From contig URDU01000008.1 of NCBI GenBank assembly GCA_900546625.1, positions 44,980-108,979 of the forward strand: DNA of 64,000 nt. Direction: 5' to 3'. Every line of letters begins with the position of its first letter. Positions within the stretch are counted from its first letter, which is position 1. This DNA comes from an uncultured Lachnobacterium sp. Its GTDB lineage: Bacteria; Bacillota; Clostridia; Lachnospirales; Lachnospiraceae. The position numbers and the translations under genes are program-made. Shown here one piece after another: positions 18,577 through 27,800 of the stretch. The notes under the pieces were generated by a model. It saw only the letters and a list, made by a program, of their open reading frames with translations, had not been told where the DNA came from and did not search any database.

Positions 18577-19012
18577 CACAGCGTAAGGAGCTTCATCCCA
18601 TGAGACCAAGCTGGGGCACGCTCTCTCGCATGAGCGAATAGCGAAGCTGCTTAGATACTGTTGAATTATGCACACGATGCACAGAAATGAGCTCCCACTG
18701 GCATGTAATATATCGTTGCTGTTCAAACGCAAGCTTGACACCACGCTGTCAAGCTATGCGCCACTACATAAACTATTGTAAGATTACAGCCCCTGCCTCG
18801 TAGAGGCACTTTTAATGGGCTGTAATCGTTACTGGTCACACTGTGGTGTGAGCAGTAATGGGCAAGGAGAACCGCGCCACGGACGGCGCGTTTCGACGGT
18901 TTCGTCGGGCATAGTAAATCTGCAAGGCATAATTCCTACAGTATCTTAGATGCGTAGCGTAGCTCACGTGAGAGAGCGTGCACAAGCCAGGGCTCAGGGG
19001 ATGAAGCCCCGT
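18577..19012 (+). repeat. Palindromic element copy B, with a hairpin-rich insertion
   Basis: Its left arm is almost identical to copy A, and here the right arm is complete: GGGGATGAAGCCCC near 18996-19009 pairs with the left GGAGCTTCATCCC region. The apical loop of hairpin 1 holds about 160 extra bases (18700-18860) that form three more hairpins (18732-18755, 18783-18826, 18829-18858). Hairpins 2 and 3 match copy A. The insertion has no reading frame of note. The 18560-19084 gap contains nothing else except the terminator at its end. Confidence 0.8.
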
Positions 19013-19041
19013 CCTACTGCCAATGTCTCTGCACCAAAAAA

Positions 19042-19072
19042 GCAGCCTTTGAGCTTCACACTCAAAGTCTGC
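19042..19072. terminator. Terminator after the pilB-pilT-pilC operon
   Basis: GCAG-C-CTTTGAG pairs with CTCAAAG-T-CTGC around a short loop. T-rich tracts follow on both strands (TTTTTT on the minus side, TTCTTTTTC on the plus side). It can therefore end both pilC and any plus-strand transcript of element B. Confidence 0.8.
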
Positions 19073-19084
19073 TTCTTTTTCATT

Positions 19085-20299
19085 TTATAAGCTGTCCATA
19101 GCCTGATACATGGTAAGCATAGGAGCCATAACGGCTGCCACAAGCACACCAACAATAAGTGCCAGAACAAGGATAATCATAGGCTCAATAGCTGCCATAA
19201 CTGTCTGGGTAGCCATCTCAACCTCCTCATCATAGTAGTCTGCCAGTCGGGTAAGCATGCCCTCCAGATCACCGGTCTCCTCACCGATTTTGGTCATGTG
19301 GGAAACCATAGGCGGAAACAGTCCGCATGCTGTGATTGGCTCAGACAGCGGAACACCCTTACTTACTTCCTCCCTCGCACTTTTCAGTGCTTTTTTGTAA
19401 ACAGCATTCTTCATGGTGTCAGCAGTGATGCCAAGAGCTTCAATCATCGGAAGTCCTGAGTACACAAGTGTGGAAAGTGTACGCGCGTAGTTGCTGGCTG
19501 CTGTCTTGATGTTCAGCTTTCCGAAAATAGGCACCTTTCTGGCGAGATTTCCAAAGAACATCTGGCCGCTTTCAGTCTGCTTGTAAAGCTTGATTGCTAT
19601 AACAATCGCTGCTATGACAGCAAGCACAATATACCAGTATCCGGTGACGAAATCACTCATCGCAACAACTGCCTTTGTGATGCCCGGAAGCTCTGTTCCC
19701 AGGTCATTAAACATCTCTGAATAGCTTGGGATAACCTTTACAAGCATTACAATAACAACCGCAATAGCTACAATCACAACGATAATCGGATAAACTGCCG
19801 CTTTTTTTATCATGCCGTTGAGCTTTGCTGATTTCTCGAAGTGTGCAGACATTCTTTCAAAGGCTACATCAATCTTGCCGGATGCTTCTCCTGCTGAAAC
19901 CATGCTCACCATGATATCAGGGAAAACATTCGGGTATTTTTTGAGACCATCCGAGAGAGTCTCACCTTTTTGAATCTCGGCATGAACACCTCTGATAGCC
20001 TTGGCCATGACCTTATTTTCAGTCTGATCAGATAGCATGTCCAATGTATCAAGGATAGTAACACCGGCATTGACCATACTGGTGAACTGACGGCAGAATA
20101 CCGATAAATCTCTCGGCTTTACCTTTCCTCCTACGCTGAATGAGATTTCCTTGGTCAATGCTGTTGCCTTGGTGAGGCTTATGACCATGTTGCCATCCAT
20201 CTTAAGCTTATTTTTTGCCTCTGCTTCTGACTCGGCTACTATATTTCCTTTTCTTTCTTTTCCGCTCTGGTCTATAATCTGATATGTCCAGTCAGCCAC
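19085..20299 (-). CDS. pilC: Type IV pilus inner-membrane platform protein PilC (T2SS F family)
   Basis: This 404-residue protein starts at GTG (20299) behind AAGGAGGAGAAG. It has two T2SSF cytoplasmic domains (about 65-190 and 270-390), membrane helices near 165-190, 215-235 and 375-400, and conserved GE motifs (AGEASGKID, IGEETGDLEGML). PilC couples the cytoplasmic ATPases to pilus assembly in the membrane. It is the last gene of a pilB-pilT-pilC set that ends in a terminator. No prepilin, prepilin peptidase or pilM-N-O genes are in this window, so the rest of the system must be elsewhere. Confidence 0.95.
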   Translation of the reverse strand: MADWTYQIIDQSGKERKGNIVAESEAEAKNKLKMDGNMVISLTKATALTKEISFSVGGKVKPRDLSVFCRQFTSMVNAGVTILDTLDMLSDQTENKVMAKAIRGVHAEIQKGETLSDGLKKYPNVFPDIMVSMVSAGEASGKIDVAFERMSAHFEKSAKLNGMIKKAAVYPIIVVIVAIAVVIVMLVKVIPSYSEMFNDLGTELPGITKAVVAMSDFVTGYWYIVLAVIAAIVIAIKLYKQTESGQMFFGNLARKVPIFGKLNIKTAASNYARTLSTLVYSGLPMIEALGITADTMKNAVYKKALKSAREEVSKGVPLSEPITACGLFPPMVSHMTKIGEETGDLEGMLTRLADYYDEEVEMATQTVMAAIEPMIILVLALIVGVLVAAVMAPMLTMYQAMDSL

Positions 20300-20411
20300 T
20301 TTCTTCTCCTCCTTATCCCTATTCTGTGCAGCCTCCGGATAAATTAAATCATAATTTATTTAAGACTCCACAACATTATACCATAATAGTAAAATACATA
20401 CGATTATACTA

Positions 20412-21470
20412 TCAATAGTAAAGGTGCACACGGCTGGCCATGCCTACCGGATCATGTGCATATGCCACTGCAGTCTCAGGCGCTATGAGCCCCTGACTGT
20501 AATACTGTAAAATACAGTCATCCATCATCATCATACCTTCTCTCTTTGATGTCTGTATGATAGATGGAATCTGAAATGCTTTCGCCTCACGAATCAAGTT
20601 TCTGATGGCATTATTGGCAAGAAGCACCTCAAAGGCTGCAATTCGTCCGCCATTTACCATTGGAAGCAGATGCTGTGCAACAATTCCCTCTAAAACCCCT
20701 GAGAGCTGTACTCGTATCTGCTGCTGCTGATGCGGTGGGAAAACATCAATCATACGGTCAATTGCGTCAGATGAGCTGTTGGTATGCAGTGTAGAAAATA
20801 CAAGATGTCCTGTCTCTGCCGCTGTAATAGCTGTAGATATAGTTTCAAGATCTCGCATCTCTCCTACAAGAATTACATCCGGATCCTGTCGCAGTGCAGC
20901 TCTTAAAGCTGCAGCATATGAAAGTGTATCCTTTCCAACCTCTCTCTGCGCTACTATCGAACGTCTCCTTGAGTGCAGGTACTCGATAGGATCTTCAAGC
21001 GTGATTATATTTTTGGAATCTCTTGATGCAATGACATCTATAAGACTTGCCAGCGTAGTTGACTTACCACTTCCTGTAGCTCCTGTCACGAGAACAAGCC
21101 CTCTCATCTTTGTGGTCAGGTTTACAACCGACTGCGGTATGCCAAGCTGCTGTGGTGTTGGTACATCATATGAGAGAATACGAAGCGCTGCCGCATATGA
21201 GCCTCTCTGTCTGAACACATTGGCTCTGACTCGTGAAAAGCCCTCCACCGAAAAGGCGAAATCAAGCTCTCCCTTTTCCTTTAGCTCCTCTTTAAGCTCC
21301 TGCGGAACAATCGGAGAAAGCAGGTTGTCCGTCTCAACATTGGTGAGCACCTGATTGCCCTGCGGTACAAGTGTTCCGTCAATTCTAAGCATAACCGGAT
21401 TTCCCGGTGCGATATGTATATCCGATGAATTCTGTTGCTGTGCTGCTTTTAAAATGTCTACTATCTGCAT
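20412..21470 (-). CDS. pilT: Type IV pilus retraction ATPase PilT
   Basis: This 352-residue hexameric ATPase powers pilus disassembly and twitching. Walker A GATGSGKSTTL is near residue 132. The Asp box and Walker B (ALRQDPDVILVGEMRD) are near 195-210. The HTNSSSDAIDRMIDVFP segment is the typical His box region. The C-terminal AIRNLIREAKAFQIPS matches the conserved AIRNLIRE retraction motif of PilT. It starts 13 bases after the pilB stop, behind AAGGGGG. A 112-base gap separates it from pilC. Confidence 0.96.
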   Translation of the reverse strand: MQIVDILKAAQQQNSSDIHIAPGNPVMLRIDGTLVPQGNQVLTNVETDNLLSPIVPQELKEELKEKGELDFAFSVEGFSRVRANVFRQRGSYAAALRILSYDVPTPQQLGIPQSVVNLTTKMRGLVLVTGATGSGKSTTLASLIDVIASRDSKNIITLEDPIEYLHSRRRSIVAQREVGKDTLSYAAALRAALRQDPDVILVGEMRDLETISTAITAAETGHLVFSTLHTNSSSDAIDRMIDVFPPHQQQQIRVQLSGVLEGIVAQHLLPMVNGGRIAAFEVLLANNAIRNLIREAKAFQIPSIIQTSKREGMMMMDDCILQYYSQGLIAPETAVAYAHDPVGMASRVHLYY

Positions 21471-21483
21471 TTTCTTTTCCCCC

Positions 21484-23187
21484 TTAGTTTTCGAACGTTG
21501 TCTTTAACATTTCCTGGTATGAAGTAACTCCTTCAAGTACAAGCTTTTCTGCACTCTGTCTAAGCGTATGCATGCCCTCATCACATGCAGCCTTATTTAT
21601 ATCCTCGATGTCAACACCCTTTGAAATAAGTGATTTGAGCTTTGGTGTTATGGTCATTATCTCATATATACCGATTCGTCCCTTGTAGCCTGTATTAGCA
21701 CATTTTTCACAGCCACATGGCTCATAAATCTTTACCGGGCGGAATGCCGGTATATTCATAAAGGCCTTCTCATCCTCTGTCAGCAGATGCTCTCTCTTGC
21801 ATGCCGGGCAGAGCCTTCTAACAAGTCGCTGTGCAATGATTCCCTTTACCGAATCCGCAAGCAGGTAGCTTTCCACTCCCATGTCCTCCAGTCGTGAAAT
21901 AGTACTTGCCGAGCTGTTGGTATGCAGTGTGCTGACCACAAGATGTCCTGTGATTGAAGCCTGTACTGCAATCTGTGCTGTCTCCTGATCTCGGATCTCA
22001 CCGATCATGATGATATCCGGATCCTGTCGCAGAATGGAACGAAGTGCTGATGCAAACGTCAGATCCGCCTTGTTATTTACCTGTACCTGGTTGATTCCGT
22101 CTATATTGGCCTCGACCGGATCCTCAACTGTGATGATATTTACATCCTCCCTGTTGAGCTCAGAAAGTGCCGTGTATAGTGTGGTTGACTTACCACTTCC
22201 TGTAGGTCCTGTAACAAGTATGATGCCGTTTGTATTCATCAGTATATGATCAAAGGCCTTAAGCTCGTCATCCGAAAATCCCAGTTCCTTTTTATCTCTT
22301 GTAAGTGCCTTTTTCTGCGCAAGTCGCATAACGCACTTCTCACCGAATACTGTCGGAAGGATTGAAACTCGGATATCATACTCTGTCTTGTCTATCTCCA
22401 TAGTGATACGGCCGTCCTGTGGCTTACGCTTCTCGGAAATATCCATACCGCCTATGATTTTAAGTCGTGTAATAATTGCAGAAAGCAGATGTATACTATA
22501 TGCCGCCTTCTCATAAAGCGCACCATCAATTCTGTATCGCACCCTGACTTTGTTTTCCAGTGCCTCTATATGTATATCTGATGCTCTGAGTCTGGCTGCC
22601 TGCTCAATGATAGAGTTGACAAGCAGAACGACCGGCGAATTGTTTACGTCCTTGCTGGTAGCTTCCTCAGCCTCGGCATTTTTCTGCTCACGCTCTTTTC
22701 TCTCCCTTGCATACTCCTGAGCCGCCTTCATGGCCTCTGTATCACCATAATATTTGTCGAGCGTCAAAAGTATGTCTCTGCCTGTTGCTACCGCAGGCTC
22801 AGCCTGCAGATTTGTAACGATTGAAAAATCATCAAGCGCCACCATATCCATAGGATCAGCCATGGCCACATGCACTATATTGGCATTATTCTTGTCAAAG
22901 GCATATGGTATCATGACATGCTTTCTGAGCACTGTCTCACTGACAAGATTTTGCACCTCCTCAGGTATGTTGATTGCGCTCACATTCACAAGCTCAAGTC
23001 CAAGCTGCTGTGACAATGCCTTTGCTATCTCAAGCTCATTGGTGAACCCCAGCTCAATGAGCGTTTCTCCTATCTTCTTATGCCGTTCTTTAGCTATAGG
23101 CAGGGCTTTTTCAAGCTGCTCCTGAGTAATTACATTTTCATTTATAAGCATATCACCGATACGCTTTTTCTCACGTCTAAAAGCCAT
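21484..23187 (-). CDS. pilB: Type IV pilus assembly ATPase PilB (GspE/PulE family)
   Basis: I start at the ATG at 23187 (MAFRREKK), which has AGGGGGGAG just upstream; an in-frame start 8 codons earlier lacks a site. The 567-residue protein has an N-terminal MshEN/T2SSE_N domain (about 1-150) and a RecA-like ATPase with Walker A GPTGSGKSTT near 329. It also has Walker B region RQDPDIIMIGEIRD and HTNSSASTISRL. A tetracysteine zinc site (CPAC near 457, CGCEKC near 490) completes it. It drives pilus extension. It is the first gene of the pil operon here. Confidence 0.96.
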   Translation of the reverse strand: MAFRREKKRIGDMLINENVITQEQLEKALPIAKERHKKIGETLIELGFTNELEIAKALSQQLGLELVNVSAINIPEEVQNLVSETVLRKHVMIPYAFDKNNANIVHVAMADPMDMVALDDFSIVTNLQAEPAVATGRDILLTLDKYYGDTEAMKAAQEYARERKEREQKNAEAEEATSKDVNNSPVVLLVNSIIEQAARLRASDIHIEALENKVRVRYRIDGALYEKAAYSIHLLSAIITRLKIIGGMDISEKRKPQDGRITMEIDKTEYDIRVSILPTVFGEKCVMRLAQKKALTRDKKELGFSDDELKAFDHILMNTNGIILVTGPTGSGKSTTLYTALSELNREDVNIITVEDPVEANIDGINQVQVNNKADLTFASALRSILRQDPDIIMIGEIRDQETAQIAVQASITGHLVVSTLHTNSSASTISRLEDMGVESYLLADSVKGIIAQRLVRRLCPACKREHLLTEDEKAFMNIPAFRPVKIYEPCGCEKCANTGYKGRIGIYEIMTITPKLKSLISKGVDIEDINKAACDEGMHTLRQSAEKLVLEGVTSYQEMLKTTFEN

Positions 23188-23287
23188 AGTGGCTCCCCCC
23201 TCTTTCATCATTTAGTAAAATACTACCATTATGATGGCTGTATTTCAAGGGTATTTATATAAAATATACAATAAATTTAACTCAATA

Positions 23288-24685
23288 CTAAAAAGTAACG
23301 ATTCCGAGTGCCTGCAGTAATAATATAAGCAGGAATGCCGGTGCAATAAATTTAACCATGATTATATAAAGCCCTTTTCTGGTAAATTTGCTGCCTCCGC
23401 GTGTCACCTCATCTATTATTACCTTTGGACTTACTATCCAGCCAACGAGGATACATGTGGCAAGTGCAACGATTGGCATGAGCACATTGTTGCTGACATA
23501 ATCCATGATATCAAGTATCTGTCCGACTGTGCCGTTTGGAAGCTTAACCTCCATATAGAGCTTATTGTAGCCAAGGCAGACTATTATCTCTGCAATCAGG
23601 GCGTATACCGTGACTAAAATTGCGCTTTTTCTGCGGCTCCAATGAAATCTGTCTATAAGACTCGATACAATAGCCTCCATAATTGATACAGACGATGTGA
23701 CTGCTGCGAATGCAACTATCATGAAGAATATCAGTCCAACAATATCTCCTGCTATTCCCATTTCATTAAATACCTTTGGAAGTGATATAAACATAAGCCC
23801 CGGTCCTGCTGACATGCCGTCACGGCCCATAAATACATATACTGCCGGAATGATCATAAGACCTGCAAGGAATGCAACAAGTGTATCAAAAATCTCGATC
23901 TGGTTGATTGAGCCCATGAGCTTTGATTCCTTCTTGACATACGAACCATATGCAACCATGATTCCCATAGCTACACTGATTGAATAAAAAAGCTGACCGA
24001 GCGCATCAACAAATACGGTGAAAAGCTTTTGCATTGTAAGCCCTTTGAAATCCGGAATCACATAAATCTTAAGTCCCTCAAGACCACTTCTTACTGTGCC
24101 CGACGCATCCTTATAATGAAGCGTCAGTGAGAAAATTCCGATTGCAAAAATAAGCACAACAAGGATAGGCATAAGCACCTTGCTGAACCGCTCGATGCCT
24201 TTATTGACTCCGCCAATGACAATAGCTGCTGTCAAAAGCAAATAAACCACTCCGAATATGATCGGCGCCCACTGACCTGTGATAAAGCCTGTGAAATATC
24301 CGTCAGCAACCGCATTCTTGCCACTTCCTGTAATAAAAAGTGTAAAGTACTTTAAAACCCATCCACCTATAGTACAGTAATAAGGCAGAATAATAGCCGG
24401 TACTGTACACGCAAGTACACCGATAAACTTGCCCTTTGGATTGATAAGACCATACGCTGTAAGAGGTCCCTGTCCGGTCTTACGGCCTATTGCAATCTCA
24501 GTGGTAAGCAATGCAAAGCCAAAGGTCAGAACAAGTATCAGATACACCAGCAGAAAAAGTCCTCCTCCGTCCTTTGCTGCCAGATACGGAAACCTCCATA
24601 TATTTCCAAGTCCTACCGCACTACCGGCTGCCGCAAGGACAAAGCCAATGTTGCCGGAAAAAGTGCTTCTTGATTTTTCTTTCAT
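23288..24685 (-). CDS. Sodium-dependent transporter of the SNF/NSS family
   Basis: This 465-residue polytopic protein has about 11-12 membrane helices. The NSS hallmark is at the N-terminus: FSGNIGFVLAAAGSAVGLGN followed by IWRFPYLAAKDGGG. The unwound TM1 region and the sodium-site glycines are intact. Bacterial members import amino acids, often tryptophan, tyrosine or leucine, with sodium. The substrate cannot be told from the sequence. The gene stands alone: about 75 bases separate it from pilB downstream, and palindromic elements D and C lie upstream. Confidence 0.93.
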   Translation of the reverse strand: MKEKSRSTFSGNIGFVLAAAGSAVGLGNIWRFPYLAAKDGGGLFLLVYLILVLTFGFALLTTEIAIGRKTGQGPLTAYGLINPKGKFIGVLACTVPAIILPYYCTIGGWVLKYFTLFITGSGKNAVADGYFTGFITGQWAPIIFGVVYLLLTAAIVIGGVNKGIERFSKVLMPILVVLIFAIGIFSLTLHYKDASGTVRSGLEGLKIYVIPDFKGLTMQKLFTVFVDALGQLFYSISVAMGIMVAYGSYVKKESKLMGSINQIEIFDTLVAFLAGLMIIPAVYVFMGRDGMSAGPGLMFISLPKVFNEMGIAGDIVGLIFFMIVAFAAVTSSVSIMEAIVSSLIDRFHWSRRKSAILVTVYALIAEIIVCLGYNKLYMEVKLPNGTVGQILDIMDYVSNNVLMPIVALATCILVGWIVSPKVIIDEVTRGGSKFTRKGLYIIMVKFIAPAFLLILLLQALGIVTF

Positions 24686-24824
24686 TTTCTACTGTCTCCT
24701 TATATATTATATAGTTTAATTTCGATTTAATATGGATATTGTTTCCATTTACAAATCTAATATACCTATTATAATCATCCAGAGTACATTTTGCAATGGT
24801 TGATATTTTTTATTCGAATTTGTA

Positions 24825-25063
24825 GTGTGGTGGCACATGGCAGCTGTCGTGAGTGCTACGCTACACTGTCAAGATACTGTACGAATTTTGCCTCAAAGAC
24901 TTTCATAACTTGACGAAACCGTCGCTACTCGCCCTCCATGGCTCGATAGCTCCTTGTCCCGGCGTCCATGCCGAGACATTTCTGATTTTCATCTGGCATA
25001 ATTCAACAGTATCTAGACAGCTCCGCTATTCGCTCTCTCGACATCTGCCATGTGCCACCACAC
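24825..25063 (-). repeat. Palindromic element copy D (opposite orientation)
   Basis: The outer arms 24825-24843 and 25045-25063 are a perfect 19-bp inverted repeat with no sequence in common with the outer arms of A, B, C or E. The inner repeat (AAGATACTGT near 24871, partner near 24996-25015) and the invariant GACGAAACCGTC hairpin (24912-24923) identify it as the same family, reversed. Hairpin 1 contains a U.G pair on the minus strand. Hairpin 2 has a bulged U and tandem G.A. The rest of the 24686-24824 gap is A/T-rich with no gene. Confidence 0.8.
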
Positions 25064-25078
25064 GTAACGCAAATTCAC

Positions 25079-25361
25079 CACAGCGTAAGGAACGTAAGCC
25101 CCGGGTACCGCGGGCACACACGTACTCCCGCCGGAGCGCATAGCGAAGTGGCTTAGATACTGTAGAAATTATGCCCACAAGACACAGAAACGCCCCTGCA
25201 TGGACGCAGGGGCGAGGAGAACCGCGCCACGGAAGGCGCGTTTCGACGGTTTCGTCAAGCATAGAAACACTTCAAAGCATAATTTCGTACAGTATCTTAG
25301 CCACGCAGCGTAGCGACGGTGGGAATACGTGTGCGCCCATGGTACCCGATGCTTGCGTTCC
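25079..25361 (+). repeat. Palindromic element copy C
   Basis: It begins 15 bases after copy D and faces it. The outer arms pair through GGAACG/CGTTCC, CGGGTACC/GGTACCCG and CACACGT/ACGTGTG. The inner repeat and the CGCGCC/GGCGCG and GACGGTTTCGTC hairpins match copies A and B. Hairpin 1 (CGCCCCTGC/GCAGGGGCG) has different bases but full pairing. It ends 15 bases before the metF stop codon, so metF transcripts may run into it. Confidence 0.8.
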
Positions 25362-25376
25362 GTACTATTAAAAGTC

Positions 25377-26243
25377 CTAAATAATGTTCTTAATTCCCTC
25401 TGTTAAACGCTTTGCAACTCTCACATTGTTCATAGTGTAAAGGTGAATTCCCTCCACATCATTAGCTAAAAGCTCAATTATCTGGCTCTCGCAGTAAGAC
25501 ATTCCGGCATCAAAAAGTGCTGCCTTGTTGTCTCCGTATCTGTGTACAATCTTCTGGAACTTCTCAGGGAACTTAGCGCCGCACATTGTAACCATTCTCT
25601 GAATCTGAGCCGCATTGATACAAGGCATGATGCCCGGGATAACAGGCACATTGATACCTGCAAGCCTGCAGTCCTCAGCGAAATTGAAGAAGGTATCATT
25701 GTCAAAGAAGAGCTGTGATAAAAGAAGCTCTGCTCCGGCATCAACCTTTTTCTTAAGATTCTTAATATCCTCTACCTTGTTACCTGCCTCCGGATGGATG
25801 TCCGGGTAGCACGCACCTGCGATACAGAACTGATTGCCTGTGGTATCCTTTATGTATTTAATCAAATCGCTTGCATGGAGAAAATCCTCCTTTGCAGGCA
25901 CATTTGGATTTCTGTCTCCTCTTAAAGCGAGGATATTCTCAATGCCCTCATATGAAAGCTGTCTGGTGAACTCATCTATCTCTGCCTTGTTATAGCACAG
26001 ACATGTAAGGTGCACTACCGGCTCCACATGGTACTGGTTCTTTATCTTCTTTGCAATCTCGATAGTCTTATTATTGTTTGAGCTGCCGCCTGCGCCAAAT
26101 GTCACGCTGATGTACTCAGGATGGCAATCACAGAGTATCTCAAGCATCTCGTCGATATTTTTAAAGTCCTCCTCCTTCTTTGGTGGAAAAATCTCGAAAG
26201 AAAGTGACTGTGGTTTGTTTGTATGTATCTGTGTAATCTTCAT
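25377..26243 (-). CDS. metF: Methylenetetrahydrofolate reductase MetF
   Basis: This 288-residue TIM-barrel flavoprotein reduces 5,10-methylene-THF to 5-methyl-THF, the methyl donor for methionine and, in acetogens, an intermediate of the methyl branch. Typical landmarks are SFEIFPPKKEEDF near 15-27, SVTFGAGGS near 47-55, LALRGDRN near 104-111, and the QLFFDN segment near 177. GGAGG precedes the ATG. It stands alone: palindromic element C is downstream, and the divergent MATE gene starts 195 bases upstream. No SAM or other methionine riboswitch is recognisable upstream. Confidence 0.96.
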   Translation of the reverse strand: MKITQIHTNKPQSLSFEIFPPKKEEDFKNIDEMLEILCDCHPEYISVTFGAGGSSNNNKTIEIAKKIKNQYHVEPVVHLTCLCYNKAEIDEFTRQLSYEGIENILALRGDRNPNVPAKEDFLHASDLIKYIKDTTGNQFCIAGACYPDIHPEAGNKVEDIKNLKKKVDAGAELLLSQLFFDNDTFFNFAEDCRLAGINVPVIPGIMPCINAAQIQRMVTMCGAKFPEKFQKIVHRYGDNKAALFDAGMSYCESQIIELLANDVEGIHLYTMNNVRVAKRLTEGIKNII

Positions 26244-26438
26244 GTTATCCTCCGGTATATATGATCATTTCAGAATTCGTAATAATATAGTTCTTATATT
26301 ACTGTAGTTTTTTGTCATTGTAAAATATATTTTTCTTCTAGTTTGTCATAAATAAAATCTATATCCAAACTTGCTGAACCTTTGATTTTTTTATATGTGG
26401 TGATATAATGAACGAAGCAAATCCAAAAGAGGTACCTT

Positions 26439-27800
26439 ATGAAAAAAATAGATTTTGATAACGATTCGATAAAGAAAAACATATTGCAGGCGGCTCTTCC
26501 CATGCTGGTAGCGCAGATTCTAAGCCTGTTGTACAACATAGTGGACCGCATATACATCGCCCGCATACCTGATGTCGGAACTACTGCACTCGGTGCTGTG
26601 GGGCTCTGCTTTCCTATTATAATGCTGACAATCGCTTTCTCAAATCTCTTTGGAAGCGGCGGCGCTCCGCTTTTTTCAATAAAAAGAGGCATGAGTGACG
26701 ACAGGGCTGCAAATACTATAATGAATACCAGCTTTACAATGGTCTGCACATTTGCAGTCATTTTTACAGCTTTGTGCATGATTTTTGCAAAGCCCCTTTT
26801 AATACTCTTTGGTGCATCTGAGAATGCACTTAAATATGCTCTCCCATACCTGCTCATTTATCTGCTTGGAACACTCCCATCCATGATTTCAACAGGCATG
26901 AATCCATTTATCAACGCTCAGGGCTACTCCACAACAGGCATGCTGTCCGTGGCAATCGGAGCCATTGCTAATCTGGTGCTTGACCCACTTTTTATATTTG
27001 GATTTAATTTCGGCATCAAGGGAGCAGCTATTGCTACGGTCATTTCACAGACTCTGTCTGCGCTTTTTGTGCTCCGCTTTCTAAAGAAAAAGGCCGAGCT
27101 TAAGGTGCGCCTTTTGAGCCCTTCTGAATTTAGTGAAAATACACGCTATGCAAAGGATATCATAAGTCTTGGCACCTCCGGCTGTATCATGCAGCTCACC
27201 AACAGTCTGGTGTCTATATGCTGCAACAATGTGCTTTCAGTAACCGGTGGCGATTTGTACATATCGGTAATGACCATCGTATCAAGCATCAGGCAGATGG
27301 TAGAGACTCCAATTTATGCTATTGTGGAGGGCTCGTCTCCTGTTTTAAGCTACAACTATGGCGCCAAAAGGCCTGCCCGGGTGAGAAAATCCATTTTCAC
27401 TATGGGACTGCTCGTGCTTCTGTACACAGCTATCATGTGGAGCGTAATCATACTTGCTCCGCATGCCCTGATTGCAATTTTCAGCTCCGATGCCACTCTC
27501 ATGGATGATGCAGTAAAGGCTTTAAATATCTACTTTGCGGCATTCATATTTATGGATCTGCAGTACATCGGACAGACCACCTTCAAATCACTGAATAAAA
27601 AGAAGCGGGCTATATTTTTCTCCCTGCTTCGCAAGGTGTTCATCGTTGTACCGCTGACATATATTCTGCCATACTCCTTTGGTATGGGAACGGACGGTGT
27701 GTTTATGGCAGAGCCTGTATCAAACGTGATTGGCGGAAGCATCTGCTTTGTAACCATGCTTAGTACAGTACTGCCGGAGCTTCGCAGAATGGAGCAGTAA
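26439..27800 (+). CDS. MATE family efflux transporter
   Basis: This 453-residue protein has twelve predicted membrane helices in two MatE repeats (about 15-180 and 235-400). The N-terminus ILQAALPMLVAQILSLLYNIVDRIYIARI is shown here in pieces: ALPMLVAQ and YNIVDRIYI are the usual MATE motifs. It should export cationic compounds or drugs in exchange for sodium or protons. An AGAGG site precedes the ATG. Its stop codon is directly followed by the stop codon of convergent spoIVB, with no bases between, so the two transcripts must overlap. Confidence 0.93.
   Translation: MKKIDFDNDSIKKNILQAALPMLVAQILSLLYNIVDRIYIARIPDVGTTALGAVGLCFPIIMLTIAFSNLFGSGGAPLFSIKRGMSDDRAANTIMNTSFTMVCTFAVIFTALCMIFAKPLLILFGASENALKYALPYLLIYLLGTLPSMISTGMNPFINAQGYSTTGMLSVAIGAIANLVLDPLFIFGFNFGIKGAAIATVISQTLSALFVLRFLKKKAELKVRLLSPSEFSENTRYAKDIISLGTSGCIMQLTNSLVSICCNNVLSVTGGDLYISVMTIVSSIRQMVETPIYAIVEGSSPVLSYNYGAKRPARVRKSIFTMGLLVLLYTAIMWSVIILAPHALIAIFSSDATLMDDAVKALNIYFAAFIFMDLQYIGQTTFKSLNKKKRAIFFSLLRKVFIVVPLTYILPYSFGMGTDGVFMAEPVSNVIGGSICFVTMLSTVLPELRRMEQ

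Noticed and set aside
26315..26857. A 180-codon minus-strand frame over the metF/MATE gap
   Set aside because: It is antisense to the start of the MATE gene and has no ribosome site or recognisable domain.
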